Origin: Sphingomonas sp. 8AM
GTDB lineage: Bacteria > Pseudomonadota > Alphaproteobacteria > Sphingomonadales > Sphingomonadaceae
Assembly: GCF_902506455.1 (NCBI RefSeq)
Contig: NZ_LR733844.1
Location: forward strand, 125,133 to 189,132
Reading direction: 5' to 3'
DNA: 64,000 bases
The notes beneath the pieces were generated by a model. That model saw nothing but the letters and a program-made list of their open reading frames with translations. It did not search any database and was not told where the DNA came from. Positions 24,379 through 33,980 of this stretch are shown piece by piece. The stretch's first letter is position 1. Every line of letters begins with the position of its first letter. Both the position numbers and the translations under genes were made by a program.

Positions 24379-25875
24379 TTAGAAGGTGACGCCGATCCCG
24401 CCGCTGACGGTTTCGCCGCTGTCCTTGCCGGTGAAGGCGCCGGCGCGATTCTCGGTGTTCCAGTGGATCAGGTTGAACTGCATCCGGATGACGCTGTCGA
24501 GGTACCAGTTCACGCCCGCAGTCACCGCCGAGCCCTTGCCCGCGGTCGGCACGCCCGAGAAATCGAGATTCTCGTAGCGGGTGAGCAGTTCGATCGCGCC
24601 CGGCCCGCCATCGAAAACGGGACGCAGCACGCGCGGCTGCGCGAAGGTGCCAAGCCGCGGATTGTACGGCGGCAGATCGCCGGTCAGGAACCAGCCACCC
24701 GACACACTCCACGCCTTGGTTAGCAGATCGTCGCGCCCGCCGCTCAGCCGCGCATGACGCTCACCCGCCTCGCCCATCACCCACAGCGGGCCGGCATAGC
24801 CGCCGACTTCGGCGCCATAGCCGGTCGTCCCAGTGCCGCCGGTCAGCGTGCCGGTCGATACGCGCAACAGGCTGTTGAAGCGCCCGCCGATCACGGTGTT
24901 GCGGGTCAGTGCGCCCGGCCCGTTCGCCAGCTTCTCGTCGAAGCCCCACAGGCCGAGGTGGACCATCGAGCGATCGGTCTTCAGTGGATTCCAGTGCGCG
25001 CGCGCCAGCACCGTGCGGCTGTCCGACACCGCCTGGCTTGCATCGACATTGTCGCCGCTCAGCGTGATCGAGGCGTGGCCGCTCTTCCAGAAGATCCGCG
25101 GCATCAGCGCGATGCCGTAGAAGCCGCGCTGCGGGATGATCGAGGTCGCGACGACGTTACGCTCAAGGAACGGCGGCGCATCCGACCCGCTCGACCCTTC
25201 GAAGCTGCGGTCGTTGAACATGTTGCCGAAGCGGACGTCGTAGGAAATCTGCCCGACGTCGTTACGCCAGCCGACGAACATCGTGCCGACATCAGAGACG
25301 TTGTCGGCGAAGTCGTTCTCGAACTGGTAGAAGAAGTGCGTACCAATCGCGCCCTCGATCCCGATGCGCAGCGCACGCGCGCCGGTGGTCGTGATGTTGC
25401 GCGCGTCATACTTCGAGCCGAACGTCGAGCTGACATGGTTGATGATGCGGCCGCGCATCTTGAACGTGTACTTGCCGTCGGCCGAATGGAAGATCGGCAG
25501 GCCGCCGCGCCACTCCGTGGTGACGCCCGACGGGTTCATCGCTGCGGCCCGCGCCTGCGCGACCGTCTGCTCGGCGGGGCTCGGCGGGATGATCTGCGGC
25601 GCGAACGAGACGGTTTCGCTGTCGTGACCGACGGTCGAGGCCGGCGCGACCCGCTGCGGCGCGGCCGACGGCGTCGAGGCGGCCATCACCGGCGCAGCGG
25701 CGGGCGCCTTGTTCTCGACTGCCTCGAGCCGCGCACGCAACGCGGCGATCTCACTGGCCTGCGCGCGGAGCAGCGCAAGGATCTCGGCCTGATCGCCCTG
25801 CTGGTTCTTGGCGAGCGCCGGCGTGGCAAGCAGGAGGGCGGAAACAGAGGCGCCCGCGCAGAGAAGACGTTTCAT
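24379..25875 (-). CDS. OprO/OprP-type outer-membrane porin
   Basis: A 498-residue outer-membrane channel with a signal peptide (cleavage near PALAK, about residue 21), a short coiled coil (QAEILALLRAQASEIAALRARLEAVE region, about 28-52), an alanine/proline linker and a beta-barrel ending in GVTF. The blocks WRGGLPIFHSADGKYTFKMRGR and ADNVSDVGTMFVGW match the phosphate-selective porin family. A PHO-box-like site lies about 200 bp upstream, which supports phosphate-starvation control. Ion specificity is inferred. Confidence 0.85.
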   Translation of the reverse strand: MKRLLCAGASVSALLLATPALAKNQQGDQAEILALLRAQASEIAALRARLEAVENKAPAAAPVMAASTPSAAPQRVAPASTVGHDSETVSFAPQIIPPSPAEQTVAQARAAAMNPSGVTTEWRGGLPIFHSADGKYTFKMRGRIINHVSSTFGSKYDARNITTTGARALRIGIEGAIGTHFFYQFENDFADNVSDVGTMFVGWRNDVGQISYDVRFGNMFNDRSFEGSSGSDAPPFLERNVVATSIIPQRGFYGIALMPRIFWKSGHASITLSGDNVDASQAVSDSRTVLARAHWNPLKTDRSMVHLGLWGFDEKLANGPGALTRNTVIGGRFNSLLRVSTGTLTGGTGTTGYGAEVGGYAGPLWVMGEAGERHARLSGGRDDLLTKAWSVSGGWFLTGDLPPYNPRLGTFAQPRVLRPVFDGGPGAIELLTRYENLDFSGVPTAGKGSAVTAGVNWYLDSVIRMQFNLIHWNTENRAGAFTGKDSGETVSGGIGVTF

Positions 25876-26048
25876 AGACCAGGCCTGTTGGGGTGAGGCA
25901 CCGGAAGACATCGCGGCGTCGATCGGCGCGCGGCATCGATCCGGGAAGCGGTCACCACCGCCCTGCCCGTCCCTGCAACGACCGATCCTGACCGGCGACC
26001 CCCAAGGCCCCACCGAATTTCGGGACCCCCTGTATAGGAAAGCGAGGT

Positions 26049-26087
26049 TAATTAGTGGCTAAGCGGAAACTTACAGCAACGATACAG
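26049..26087 (-). promoter_or_regulatory. Candidate PHO box and promoter upstream of the porin gene
   Basis: On the minus strand, 26087-26070 reads CTGTATC-GTTG-CTGTAAG: two CTGT-starting heptamers with the 4-bp spacing of the PhoB box (CTGTCAT, 4 bp, CTGTCAT). A TAATTA (26054-26049) lies 15 bp further and could be the -10. The porin start is at 25875. The site is a motif match only; PhoB is not encoded in the window. Confidence 0.55.
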
Positions 26088-26119
26088 CATCGTCGGGGGC
26101 GCGGTGACGTCGCCTGCCA

Positions 26120-26647
26120 TCAACGATGCAGACCATTGGCCCGGTAGAAATCCGACACAGCAGTTCTTGGCGCCAGCCGCACCTTCGGCAGCTGAATGCT
26201 CGCGAACATGCCACGGTAGCGACGGCGATTTGATCGTGTGGCGACCATGATGTGGCGAATCATGTCCCACTTCACACTGTCCCGCCCACCTTCGAGCGCG
26301 CCATGCCGCTCATGGTCGAACCAGCAGCGTCGAACATATCGGTACAGGCCGACCGACGTCGCGACATCGAGCAGGATGAACCCTGTCGCGCGATCGAGGC
26401 GCCGGGGAAGCAGCAAGCTGTAATTGCCCTCGATGACCCATTCCGCCGCCGTGATCGCCGCATCGTGAAGGGCGGCGAACTCGCGCTGCGGTCGCGGCTG
26501 CCAGTCGGTGTCGGGCAGATGATGGAGTTGATCGAGATGCACGACGGGCAGGCCCCGCGCGCGGGCGATCGCCTGCGCCAGCGTCGACTTCCCGCTGTTC
26601 GACGGGCCCATGATGCAGATGCGTTCGCCCAGCGCGTCCAGCCGCAT
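26120..26647 (-). CDS. Small P-loop ATPase, adenylate-kinase/topology-modulation-like (FlaR-like)
   Basis: A 175-residue P-loop protein with Walker A GPSNSGKST (14-22), a lid-like region and LDQLHHLPDTDWQ. It matches proteins annotated as topology modulation or adenylate-kinase-like FlaR, which have no firm function. The C-terminal part is basic with RYRGMFASIQLP. It lies 57 bp downstream of argG, across a hairpin, and upstream of the porin gene. Confidence 0.7.
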   Translation of the reverse strand: MRLDALGERICIMGPSNSGKSTLAQAIARARGLPVVHLDQLHHLPDTDWQPRPQREFAALHDAAITAAEWVIEGNYSLLLPRRLDRATGFILLDVATSVGLYRYVRRCWFDHERHGALEGGRDSVKWDMIRHIMVATRSNRRRYRGMFASIQLPKVRLAPRTAVSDFYRANGLHR

Positions 26648-26670
26648 CGACAGCGTCCCTGAAAGCGACA

Positions 26671-26694
26671 GTGCCGGGCTGCGACGCCCGGCAC
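26671..26694 (-). terminator. Hairpin downstream of argG
   Basis: A 9-bp perfect stem (GTGCCGGGC with its complement, 26671-26679 and 26686-26694, six-base loop) is 11 bp after the argG stop. On the minus strand it is followed by TGTCGCTTTC, so the U-tract is weak. It may end argG transcripts or only stabilise them. Confidence 0.5.
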
Positions 26695-26704
26695 CTCCCT
26701 TGCC

Positions 26705-27922
26705 TTACCGATCCCGCCGTCCCAGCAACCGCAGCCGCAGCGCGTTAAGCTTGATGAAGCCCGCCGCGTCGCGCTGGTCGTACGCGCCCTGATCGTCCTC
26801 GAAGGTGACAACCTTCTCCGAATAGAGCGAGTTCGGCGACTTGCGCCCCGTCACGTGGCACGCGCCCTTGTAGAGCTTGAGCCGGACGGTTCCGGCGACC
26901 TTCTCCTGCGAATGGTCGACCGCGGCCTGCAACATCTCGCGCTCGGGCGAAAACCAGAAGCCGTTGTAGACCAGCTCGGCATAGCGCGGCGCGAGTTCGT
27001 CCTTGAGGTGCGCGGCACCGCGGTCGAGCGTCAGCTGCTCGATCGCACGGTGCGCCAGCGCGTAGATCGTCCCGCCCGGCGTCTCGTACATGCCGCGGCT
27101 CTTCATGCCGACGAAGCGGTTCTCGACCAGATCGAGCCGCCCGATCCCATGCTTGCGCCCCAGCTCGTTGAGCCTGGCGAGCAGCGACGCGGGGCTCAGC
27201 GCCTCGCCGTTGACCGCCACGCCGTCGCCACGCTCGAAATCGATCGTGATCGTCTCCGCCTGATCGGGGGCGTCCTCCGGGCTGACGGTGCGCGAGAAGA
27301 CATATTCCGGGACCTCGTCCCACGGATCCTCGAGCACCTTGCCCTCCGACGAGGTGTGGAGCAGGTTCGCGTCGGTCGAGAACGGCGCTTCGCCGCGCTT
27401 GTCCTTGCTGACCGGGATCTGGTGCGATTCGGCGAATTCGATCAGCCGGGTGCGGCTGGTCAGGTCCCACTCACGCCACGGCGCGATCACCTTGATGTCC
27501 GGGTTGAGCGCATAATAGCCCAGCTCGAAGCGGACCTGATCGTTGCCCTTGCCGGTCGCGCCGTGGCTGACCGCATCGGCGTTGACCAGCTTGGCGATCT
27601 CGATCTGGCGCTTGGCGATCAGCGGGCGCGCGATCGAGGTGCCGAGCAGATACAGCCCCTCGTACAGCGCGTTGGCGCGCATCATCGGAAAGACGTAGTC
27701 CCTGACGAACTCTTCGCGCAGGTCGTCGATGAAGATATGCTCGGGCTTGATGCCCATCAGCTCGGCCTTGGCGCGCGCCGGCTCCAGTTCCTCGCCCTGC
27801 CCCAGATCGGCGGTAAAGGTGACGACCTCGCAGCCATATTCGGTCTGGAGCCATTTCAGGATCACGCTGGTGTCCAGCCCTCCCGAATAGGCAAGTACGA
27901 CGCGCTTGATCTGATCGGTCAT
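26705..27922 (-). CDS. argG: Argininosuccinate synthase
   Basis: Catalyses ATP-dependent condensation of citrulline and aspartate to argininosuccinate. The 405-residue protein has the ATP-pyrophosphatase loop AYSGGLDTS (11-19), the citrulline-binding region [16 protein letters not shown], and the C-terminal substrate segments of the family. The ATG at 27922 is preceded by AAGGAG at a spacing of eight. A TTG two codons earlier is unsupported. No other arg gene is near. Confidence 0.97.
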   Translation of the reverse strand: MTDQIKRVVLAYSGGLDTSVILKWLQTEYGCEVVTFTADLGQGEELEPARAKAELMGIKPEHIFIDDLREEFVRDYVFPMMRANALYEGLYLLGTSIARPLIAKRQIEIAKLVNADAVSHGATGKGNDQVRFELGYYALNPDIKVIAPWREWDLTSRTRLIEFAESHQIPVSKDKRGEAPFSTDANLLHTSSEGKVLEDPWDEVPEYVFSRTVSPEDAPDQAETITIDFERGDGVAVNGEALSPASLLARLNELGRKHGIGRLDLVENRFVGMKSRGMYETPGGTIYALAHRAIEQLTLDRGAAHLKDELAPRYAELVYNGFWFSPEREMLQAAVDHSQEKVAGTVRLKLYKGACHVTGRKSPNSLYSEKVVTFEDDQGAYDQRDAAGFIKLNALRLRLLGRRDR

Positions 27923-28040
27923 GGGCAAGGCTCCTTCTTGCGCGGGCCGCTACGCGCTCGCGCGTGCGAGGGCAACCGTCTTGCCGCAGTCCGCCGACCC
28001 GTTCAGCGCGGGTAAAAGCGCGCCGCGGCAGGCGGGCGGA

Positions 28041-28475
28041 ATGAAGCATCATGTCACCCTTGCCGCCGCGCTCGTCGCCCTGCTGTCGCTCCCGGCGCTG
28101 ACCGTCACCGCGTTGGCGCAGGAGACGCGTGCCTCCGCCACCGCCAAGCTCGACAAGGAGTTCGCCGCGTCGGACGCCAACAAGGACGGCTTCCTCTCGC
28201 CCGCCGAGAACGAGGCCCGGATGGGCAAGATGAAGGTCGGGCCGGGCAAGACGCTCGACCCCACCCACACCAAGCGCATCGCGGCGCTGTTCCTCGCGCG
28301 CGCCGACACCAACAAGGACGGCAAGGTCAGCAAGGCCGAGTCGGCGGCGCTGATGGGCGCGGTGTTCAACGCCTATGACAAGAACGGCGACGGCAAGGTC
28401 GACGGCACCGAAGCCGCCCGTGCCCGCGCCGCGGCGAAGGGGGCAGCGCAGGGCAAGGCGACACCGAAGCGGTAG
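28041..28475 (+). CDS. Secreted EF-hand protein
   Basis: A 144-residue protein with a signal peptide (cleavage near ALAQ, about residue 27) and three EF-hand loops: DANKDGFLSPAE (45-56), DTNKDGKVSKAE (89-100) and DKNGDGKVDGTE (113-124). All three keep the acidic positions and glycine needed for calcium. The C-terminus is lysine/alanine rich. It likely binds calcium in the periplasm; partner unknown. It diverges from argG and converges on the CFA synthase gene. Confidence 0.85.
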   Translation: MKHHVTLAAALVALLSLPALTVTALAQETRASATAKLDKEFAASDANKDGFLSPAENEARMGKMKVGPGKTLDPTHTKRIAALFLARADTNKDGKVSKAESAALMGAVFNAYDKNGDGKVDGTEAARARAAAKGAAQGKATPKR

Positions 28476-28488
28476 GTCCGTCCCTTCC

Positions 28489-28518
28489 GCCATTGCTTCG
28501 CTCCGCTCGCAATGACGG
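28489..28518. repeat. Short palindromic repeat, family C, copy 1
   Basis: An inverted repeat built on CCATTGCTTCGC...GCAATGACGG, of the widespread GTCATTGCGAGCGTAGCAAAGCAATGAC type. It occupies most of the 49-bp convergent gap between the EF-hand gene and the CFA gene. Confidence 0.75.
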
Positions 28519-28524
28519 CCGAAC

Positions 28525-29754
28525 TCACCCCTCCCGCAATCGCCGCTCTTCCTCGTACATGTAATCGCGCGTCAGCGGCAGCGCGAGGCGGTCGCGGCTG
28601 AACTGGATCTGGTAGTTGACCAGCGGACCGTTGGTGAACGACACGATCGCGCCGGCCAGATAATAGGTCCACATCCGGAAAAAGCGTTCGTCATATAGCG
28701 CGACGATCTGGTCGTGCGCCGCCACCGTCCGCACATACCAGTCGCGCAGCGTCATCGCATAGTGCATCCGCAGCACCTCGATATCGGTGACGAACCAGCG
28801 GATATATTCGTTGGCTTTCAGCACTTCCGACAGCGCCGGGATATAGCCGCCGGGGAAGATGTACTTGTCGGTGAACTTGTCGGTGAAGTTCGGTCCGTCG
28901 CCGCGCCCGATCGTGTGGAGCAGCATCACCCCCTCGGGCGTCAGCAGGTCACGGCATTTGTTCAGGTACGTGCGGAAGTTGCGCAGTCCGACATGCTCGA
29001 ACATGCCGACCGAGACGATCCGGTCGAACGGCCCCTCCAGCGCGCGATAGTCGATCAGCTCGAACCGCACCTTGTCGGCGACCCCGGCCTCCTCGGCACG
29101 GCGCTGCGCGACCTTGAGCTGCTCCTCCGACAGCGTGATCCCCAGGACCTCGGCACCGGTCTTGGCATGGATATACAGCGCCATCCCGCCCCAGCCGCAG
29201 CCGATGTCGAGCACGCGCATCCCCGGCTTGATCGCCAGCTTGGCGACGATATGCGCCTTCTTGTCGGCCTGCGCCTGCTCCAGCGGATTGGCCGGATCGG
29301 TGTAATAGGCGCAGCTGTACTGTTTATCGACATCGAGGAAGAGGTCGTACAGCCGGTCAGACAGGTCGTAATGATGCGCGACGTTGCGCTTGGATTGCAG
29401 CGCCTTGTTCGCGGTCAGGAAGCGGTGACGGATCTGCCCGCCGAGTCGCCGCAGCGGGCTCGCGGCGAGCTTGTTGCTGCCATTCTCCCAACGGCTGTTG
29501 CTGGTGGCGAGCATCAGCAGGTCGAGGATGTCACCTTCCTCGACGATCAGCCGCCCGTCCATGAACGCCTCGGCGACGCCCAGAGCGGGATCGGCTGCGA
29601 TCTCGCGATAGACCTTCGTATCGGTGATGCGGAACGACACCGGCTTCAGCGCGGGATCGTCCTGCCCGAACGTCGAGACCGATCCGTCGGGCTTGGTGAG
29701 GGTGAGGCGGCCGCGGTGAATGGCGCGGCGGAGGAAAACGTCGATCAATGCCAT
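28525..29754 (-). CDS. Cyclopropane-fatty-acyl-phospholipid synthase family protein
   Basis: A 409-residue SAM-dependent enzyme of the CFA synthase family, which methylenates unsaturated acyl chains of membrane phospholipids. An N-terminal domain is followed by the SAM motif VLDIGCGWGG (near 180) and GITLSEEQLKVA, then RFELIDYRALEG and VSVGMFEHVG. The C-terminal half has RMHYAMTLRDWYVR, typical of the family. The paralog's exact product is not assignable from sequence. Confidence 0.85.
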   Translation of the reverse strand: MALIDVFLRRAIHRGRLTLTKPDGSVSTFGQDDPALKPVSFRITDTKVYREIAADPALGVAEAFMDGRLIVEEGDILDLLMLATSNSRWENGSNKLAASPLRRLGGQIRHRFLTANKALQSKRNVAHHYDLSDRLYDLFLDVDKQYSCAYYTDPANPLEQAQADKKAHIVAKLAIKPGMRVLDIGCGWGGMALYIHAKTGAEVLGITLSEEQLKVAQRRAEEAGVADKVRFELIDYRALEGPFDRIVSVGMFEHVGLRNFRTYLNKCRDLLTPEGVMLLHTIGRGDGPNFTDKFTDKYIFPGGYIPALSEVLKANEYIRWFVTDIEVLRMHYAMTLRDWYVRTVAAHDQIVALYDERFFRMWTYYLAGAIVSFTNGPLVNYQIQFSRDRLALPLTRDYMYEEERRLREG

Positions 29755-29836
29755 GACCGCCTGCTAAACCCAGCATATGGCGATACGCAACCGGCGAGGC
29801 ATTGCGCGCGGGTAGCGCGGCATCTAGGCAGCCCCG

Positions 29837-31234
29837 ATGCGCTACGTCAGCACCCGCGGGAACGCGCCCGCGCTCGACTTCGCGGGCGTCACGCTCGCCG
29901 GCCTCGCCTCGGATGGCGGGCTGTACGTGCCTGAAAGCTGGCCGAGCTTGTCGCCGGACGAGATCGGCGCGCTCAAGGGCCTATCCTATGTCGACACCGC
30001 AGTGGTGGTGATGGCGCCGTTCGTCGCGGGCACGCTGACCCGCGAGGAACTGCGCGGACTGTGCGAAGCGGCCTATGGCGCGTTCAGCCACGACGCGGTG
30101 ACGCCGCTGGTGCAGCTCGAGCATGACCAATGGCTGCTCGAGCTGTTCCACGGCCCGACGCTGGCGTTCAAGGACGTCGCGCTGCAATTGCTCGGACATC
30201 TCTTCGAGCGGTTCCTGAAGGGTACCGATCAGCATCTGACGATCGTCGGCGCAACCAGCGGCGACACCGGTTCGGCGGCGATCGACGCGGTGGCGGGGCG
30301 CGAAGGCGTCGACATCTTCATGCTTCACCCCGAAGGACGGGTAAGCGAGGTGCAGCGCCGCCAGATGACCACGGTCGGCGCCCCCAACGTCCATAACATC
30401 GCGATCCGCGGCGACTTCGACACCGCGCAGGCGCTGGTGAAGGCGATGTTCAACGACACCGGCTTCTCGACGCGCTTCCGCTTGTCGGCAGTCAATTCGA
30501 TCAACTGGGCGCGGTTGATGGCGCAGGTCGTCTATTATTTCTACGCCGCGGTCCGGCTCGGCGCGCCCGCGAAGCCGGTCGCGTTCAGCGTCCCGACCGG
30601 CAATTTCGGCGATGTCTTCGCGGGCTATGTCGCAGCGAAGATGGGGCTGCCGATCGCGAAGCTGGTGGTGGCGACCAACGTCAACGACATCCTCGCACGT
30701 GCGCTGGCCAACGGCGATTATTCGAGCCGCACGGTCGTGCCGACCCCGACACCGTCGATGGACATTCAGGTGTCGAGCAATTTCGAGCGCTTGCTGTTCG
30801 ATCTCGGCGGGCGCGATGGCGCCGCACTGGCCGAACAGATGCGCAGCTTCGAGGATGCCCGCAGCATCCGCCTGACCAATGCGCAGACGCAGGGCGCGAG
30901 CCCGCTGTTCGTCGGCGAGCGCGTCGATACCGATGAAATGACGCTGGCAATGCGTCACGCGCACGAACGCGCCGGCCAGATCGTCGACCCGCATACCGCG
31001 ATCGCCCTGGCGGCGGCGCAGCGCCATGCCACCGAGGGCGTGCCGATGGTGACGCTGGCGACCGCGCATCCCGCGAAGTTCGGCGATGCGGTAGAGCGCG
31101 CCACCGGGGTCCGCCCCCCGCTGCCGCCGCGTGTCGGCGACCTGTTCGAGCGCGAGGAGCGCTTCGTGACGCTCGATGCCACCTACGAGGCGGTCAGCGG
31201 CTATGTCGCCGAGCATGCGGTTCCGCGCGACTGA
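29837..31234 (+). CDS. thrC: Threonine synthase
   Basis: A PLP enzyme converting O-phosphohomoserine to threonine. The 465-residue protein belongs to the longer threonine synthase type with an N-terminal domain. The PLP lysine is K112 in LAFKDVALQLLG, with SGDTGSAAI and VPTGNFGD as the phosphate and substrate loops. Its stop overlaps the next gene by one base (TGATG). In other sphingomonads I would expect it beside the SURF1/cox genes; here it is elsewhere (inference). Confidence 0.95.
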   Translation: MRYVSTRGNAPALDFAGVTLAGLASDGGLYVPESWPSLSPDEIGALKGLSYVDTAVVVMAPFVAGTLTREELRGLCEAAYGAFSHDAVTPLVQLEHDQWLLELFHGPTLAFKDVALQLLGHLFERFLKGTDQHLTIVGATSGDTGSAAIDAVAGREGVDIFMLHPEGRVSEVQRRQMTTVGAPNVHNIAIRGDFDTAQALVKAMFNDTGFSTRFRLSAVNSINWARLMAQVVYYFYAAVRLGAPAKPVAFSVPTGNFGDVFAGYVAAKMGLPIAKLVVATNVNDILARALANGDYSSRTVVPTPTPSMDIQVSSNFERLLFDLGGRDGAALAEQMRSFEDARSIRLTNAQTQGASPLFVGERVDTDEMTLAMRHAHERAGQIVDPHTAIALAAAQRHATEGVPMVTLATAHPAKFGDAVERATGVRPPLPPRVGDLFEREERFVTLDATYEAVSGYVAEHAVPRD

Positions 31235-32115
31235 TGCACCTGTCGACTCTCATCGGCGAGCCATGGGCGGATTACGGGCTGGTCGACTCGGGGCACGGCC
31301 GCAAGCTCGAACGCTACGGCCGCTTCCGCTTCATCCGCCCCGAGCCGCAGGCGCTATGGGCCCCCGCCCACGCTGAGTGGCGCGCGCAGGGCGAGTTCGT
31401 GCCCGGCAGCGACGAGGACGGTGGCGGCCAATGGCATTTCGCCGAGCCGGTCCCGCGTGACGGCTGGCCGCTCGCGTGGAGCGAGGGCGATGCCCGCGTT
31501 CGCTTCACCGCGCAGACCACGCCGTTCCGCCACCTCGGCTTCTTTCCCGATATGGCGCCGGTCTGGTCGTGGATGCGCGGGCGGATCGCCGGCATGGCGG
31601 AGCCGGAGTGCCTGAACCTGTTCGGCTATACCGGGGTCGGTACGCTGGCGCTGTCGGCGGTCGGCGCGAAGATGGTGCATGTCGACGCCTCGAAAAAGTC
31701 GGTCGAGGCGGCGCGCGGCAACGCTTCGCTCTCCGGGCTGGCGGACGCGCCGGTGCGCTGGATCATCGACGACGCCGCCAAGTTCGTCGCGCGCGAGGTG
31801 CGGCGCGGACGGCGCTATGACGGCATCCTGCTCGATCCGCCCAAATACGGGCGCGGGCCGGACGGCGAGGTGTGGCGACTGGAAGAGCATTTGCCGGCGC
31901 TGATCGCCGATTGCCGGCGCTTGCTCGACGCCGAGTCGCGCTACCTGTTCCTGACCGTCTATGCGGTGCGGATGTCGGCGCTGGCGATCGGCGAGATGCT
32001 GCGGCAGGCGTTCGCGGACCTGCCCGGCACCGTCGAGGCGGGCGAACTGGCGGTACGCGAGGAAGCGCGCGGATTGGCGCTGCCGACCGCGATTTGGGCA
32101 CGCTGGTCGCGGTAA
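31234..32115 (+). CDS. Class I SAM-dependent rRNA methyltransferase-like protein
   Basis: A 293-residue methyltransferase with a SAM region EPECLNLFGYTGVGTLALSAVG and the catalytic motif DPPKYGRG (about 205-212). This motif resembles the NPPY/DPPxFG of RlmI/RlmK-type enzymes, but no PUA domain is present. It starts at the A of the thrC stop (TGATG) and so is probably translationally coupled. The RNA target is unknown. Confidence 0.82.
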   Translation: MHLSTLIGEPWADYGLVDSGHGRKLERYGRFRFIRPEPQALWAPAHAEWRAQGEFVPGSDEDGGGQWHFAEPVPRDGWPLAWSEGDARVRFTAQTTPFRHLGFFPDMAPVWSWMRGRIAGMAEPECLNLFGYTGVGTLALSAVGAKMVHVDASKKSVEAARGNASLSGLADAPVRWIIDDAAKFVAREVRRGRRYDGILLDPPKYGRGPDGEVWRLEEHLPALIADCRRLLDAESRYLFLTVYAVRMSALAIGEMLRQAFADLPGTVEAGELAVREEARGLALPTAIWARWSR

Positions 32116-32118
32116 CGT

Positions 32119-32148
32119 CGTCATTGCGAGCGTAGCAAAGCAATGACG
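32119..32148. repeat. Short palindromic repeat, family C, copy 2
   Basis: The arms CGTCATTGC and GCAATGACG (32119-32127, 32140-32148) surround GAGCGTAGCAAA. It is the same family as 28489-28518 and again sits in a convergent gap (methyltransferase, ccmB). Confidence 0.8.
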
Positions 32149-32200
32149 AAAAACTACTCTACCCGGGACCGCGCCGGTGTCGGAAGCCCCTTTCCTCTCC

Positions 32201-32226
32201 GTTCGTGCTGAGCCTGTCGAAGCACG
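32201..32226. repeat. GTTCGTGCTGAGCCTGTCGAAGCACG-type repeat, family D
   Basis: A 26-bp motif with CGTGCT/AGCACG arms. It is the well-known sphingomonad GAGCCTGTCGAAG intergenic element. It shares the 202-bp convergent gap with a family C copy. Confidence 0.65.
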
Positions 32227-32317
32227 TGCCGCGAACGCGCGCCCGTCGGCTGGCCGCTTAGCACAGGCGCCAAGCTCAGGGCGGAGGGGGAGACGGAGAA
32301 CAAGGCTCGTCGTTTGT

Positions 32318-32953
32318 TTACTCCACCCCCGCCCGCATCGCGGCGCCTGCGACGATCGGCGCGCCCGCGACCAGCACCAGACTCACCGCCGCCAGCAGCT
32401 TCAACCCGCTCGCCCCGCCCTCGATTGCCCCGGCACCGAAGATCAGCAGCGGCACTGCGAGCGGCAGCATCACCAACCCCGCGACGGCGCCGGCTCCGCG
32501 CAACCCCGCGACCAGCGCTCCGGTTGCGACCGCCAGCGCGGCGAGCCCCGGCGTACCGAGCAGCAGCCCCACCTCGACCAGCAACAACCGCTCTGCCGAC
32601 AGATCGAGCAACCCCGCCGCAATTACCGCCGCCAACATCAGCGGCGGCGCAAACGCGCACCAATGCGCCACGATCTTCACCGCCGCGACCATCGCCGGCG
32701 ACACGCCGCGCACCATGAGCTGATCGAGAACCCCCGCCTCCAGATCGGGCTGCACCAGCCGCTCGACCGGCAGCAGCGCAGCGAGCAACGCCGCCGCCCA
32801 GATCACCCCGCCGCCGACCCGCGCCAGCAACGTCGCGTCCGGACCGATCGCGAACGGGAACAGCACTGCCACCAGCAGGAAGAACGCGATCACCAGCGTC
32901 GCGCCGCCGCCGGAATACCCCCGCCGCACATCGCGCCAGAACAGCGCGATCAC
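32318..32953 (-). CDS. ccmB: Haem exporter permease CcmB
   Basis: The 211-residue permease subunit of the CcmAB(CDE) haem-handling ABC complex for cytochrome c maturation. About six hydrophobic helices are visible, with the CcmB block LVQPDLEAGVLDQLMVRGVSP (about 66-86). It starts with GTG overlapping the ccmA stop in GTGA. No ccmC follows; the next minus-strand space is 200 bp of repeats. Confidence 0.92.
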   Translation of the reverse strand: MIALFWRDVRRGYSGGGATLVIAFFLLVAVLFPFAIGPDATLLARVGGGVIWAAALLAALLPVERLVQPDLEAGVLDQLMVRGVSPAMVAAVKIVAHWCAFAPPLMLAAVIAAGLLDLSAERLLLVEVGLLLGTPGLAALAVATGALVAGLRGAGAVAGLVMLPLAVPLLIFGAGAIEGGASGLKLLAAVSLVLVAGAPIVAGAAMRAGVE

Positions 32954-33525
32954 AGCGTCACCGTCACGGCATCGGGCACTGCCAGCGGCTGGTGCGTGGT
33001 GACCACCACCGCACCGCCCCCGCCGCGATGCCCCTCGATCAATCCTTCCAGCCGCATCACCGCCGCCGCATCGAGCCCGCTCGCTGGTTCGTCCAGCAAC
33101 CACAGGTCGGCGCCACTTGCCACCACCCGCGCCAGCGCGGCGCGGCGACGCTGCCCGGTCGAGAGCATCCGCACCGGCACGTCGGCGATCTCGCTCAATC
33201 CGACCGCCGCCAGTGCCGCCGCGACGCGCATGTCGGCCGCGTCGCGCCCGTCGAGGGTCGCCCAGAAACGCAACGCGTCGGTCAGCCGCCGCTCGGGATC
33301 GAGCGCCGCCGCTTCCCCCAGCCAGGCGACGCTGCCCTCCCGCGTCACGGTGCCGGTGAACGGGGCGAGCAGCCCGGCGAGGACGCGCAACAGGCTCGAT
33401 TTGCCCGCGCCATTGGGCCCGTGGACCAGCAATGCCCCGCCCCGGCCCACGGCGATGTCGAGGTCCTCGATCAGCACGCGTCCGCCGCGCGCAACGGTGA
33501 GCGCCTCCGCGACGAGCAGGCTCAA
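32950..33525 (-). CDS. ccmA: Haem exporter ATPase CcmA
   Basis: A 191-residue ABC ATPase for cytochrome c maturation. Walker A is GPNGAGKSS (about 36-44), the ABC signature is [13 protein letters not shown] and Walker B is [12 protein letters not shown]. The start is taken as TTG, because TTGA overlaps the stop of the metallopeptidase gene and no ATG fits. It is chained to the metallopeptidase upstream and to ccmB downstream by 4-nt overlaps, so the three are translated together. Confidence 0.93.
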   Translation of the reverse strand: MSLLVAEALTVARGGRVLIEDLDIAVGRGGALLVHGPNGAGKSSLLRVLAGLLAPFTGTVTREGSVAWLGEAAALDPERRLTDALRFWATLDGRDAADMRVAAALAAVGLSEIADVPVRMLSTGQRRRAALARVVASGADLWLLDEPASGLDAAAVMRLEGLIEGHRGGGGAVVVTTHQPLAVPDAVTVTL

Positions 33526-33944
33526 TCCGCCACCGCATCTTCCAGCGCGTGCATGTCGTCGTCGGACAGGCCGAAATGGTGACCGATTTCGTGGATCGTG
33601 ACATGCGCGACCAGATCGTCCAGGCGCACCCCCGTCTCGCACCATTCGGCGAGGATCGCCTGCCGATACAGATGGATGCGATCAGGCAGCGCCGCGCTGT
33701 CGAACGCGCTTTTCTCGCCGACCGGCTGCCCGTGATAGAGGCCGATCAGCTCGAGCGAATGCTCCAGATCGAGCGCGGCAAGCGTTTCCGCATTCGCCTC
33801 TTCCTCGACCAGCAGTACCACGTCACCCAGATGTGCACGGAATTCCGGCGGCAGCCGCGCGATCACTCTCCGCGCGTGCGCCTCGATCGCGTCTGCGGAG
33901 GGCGCGATGCCCATTGCCTCTTGCCCGTCCATCCCGCCCGCCAT
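33522..33944 (-). CDS. Metallopeptidase-family (zincin-like, DUF1025) protein
   Basis: A 140-residue protein with a zinc motif [13 protein letters not shown] (about 118-130), the signature of the MpN/DUF1025 zincin family. The function is unknown. The ATG at 33944 follows GGGAG by four nucleotides; an ATG four codons in is also possible. Its stop overlaps the ccmA start, placing it first in a ccm operon. Confidence 0.83.
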   Translation of the reverse strand: MAGGMDGQEAMGIAPSADAIEAHARRVIARLPPEFRAHLGDVVLLVEEEANAETLAALDLEHSLELIGLYHGQPVGEKSAFDSAALPDRIHLYRQAILAEWCETGVRLDDLVAHVTIHEIGHHFGLSDDDMHALEDAVAD

Positions 33945-33980
33945 ACCGCTCCCGGCGAAGCAGCGGAAGGGAGCGGGCGC

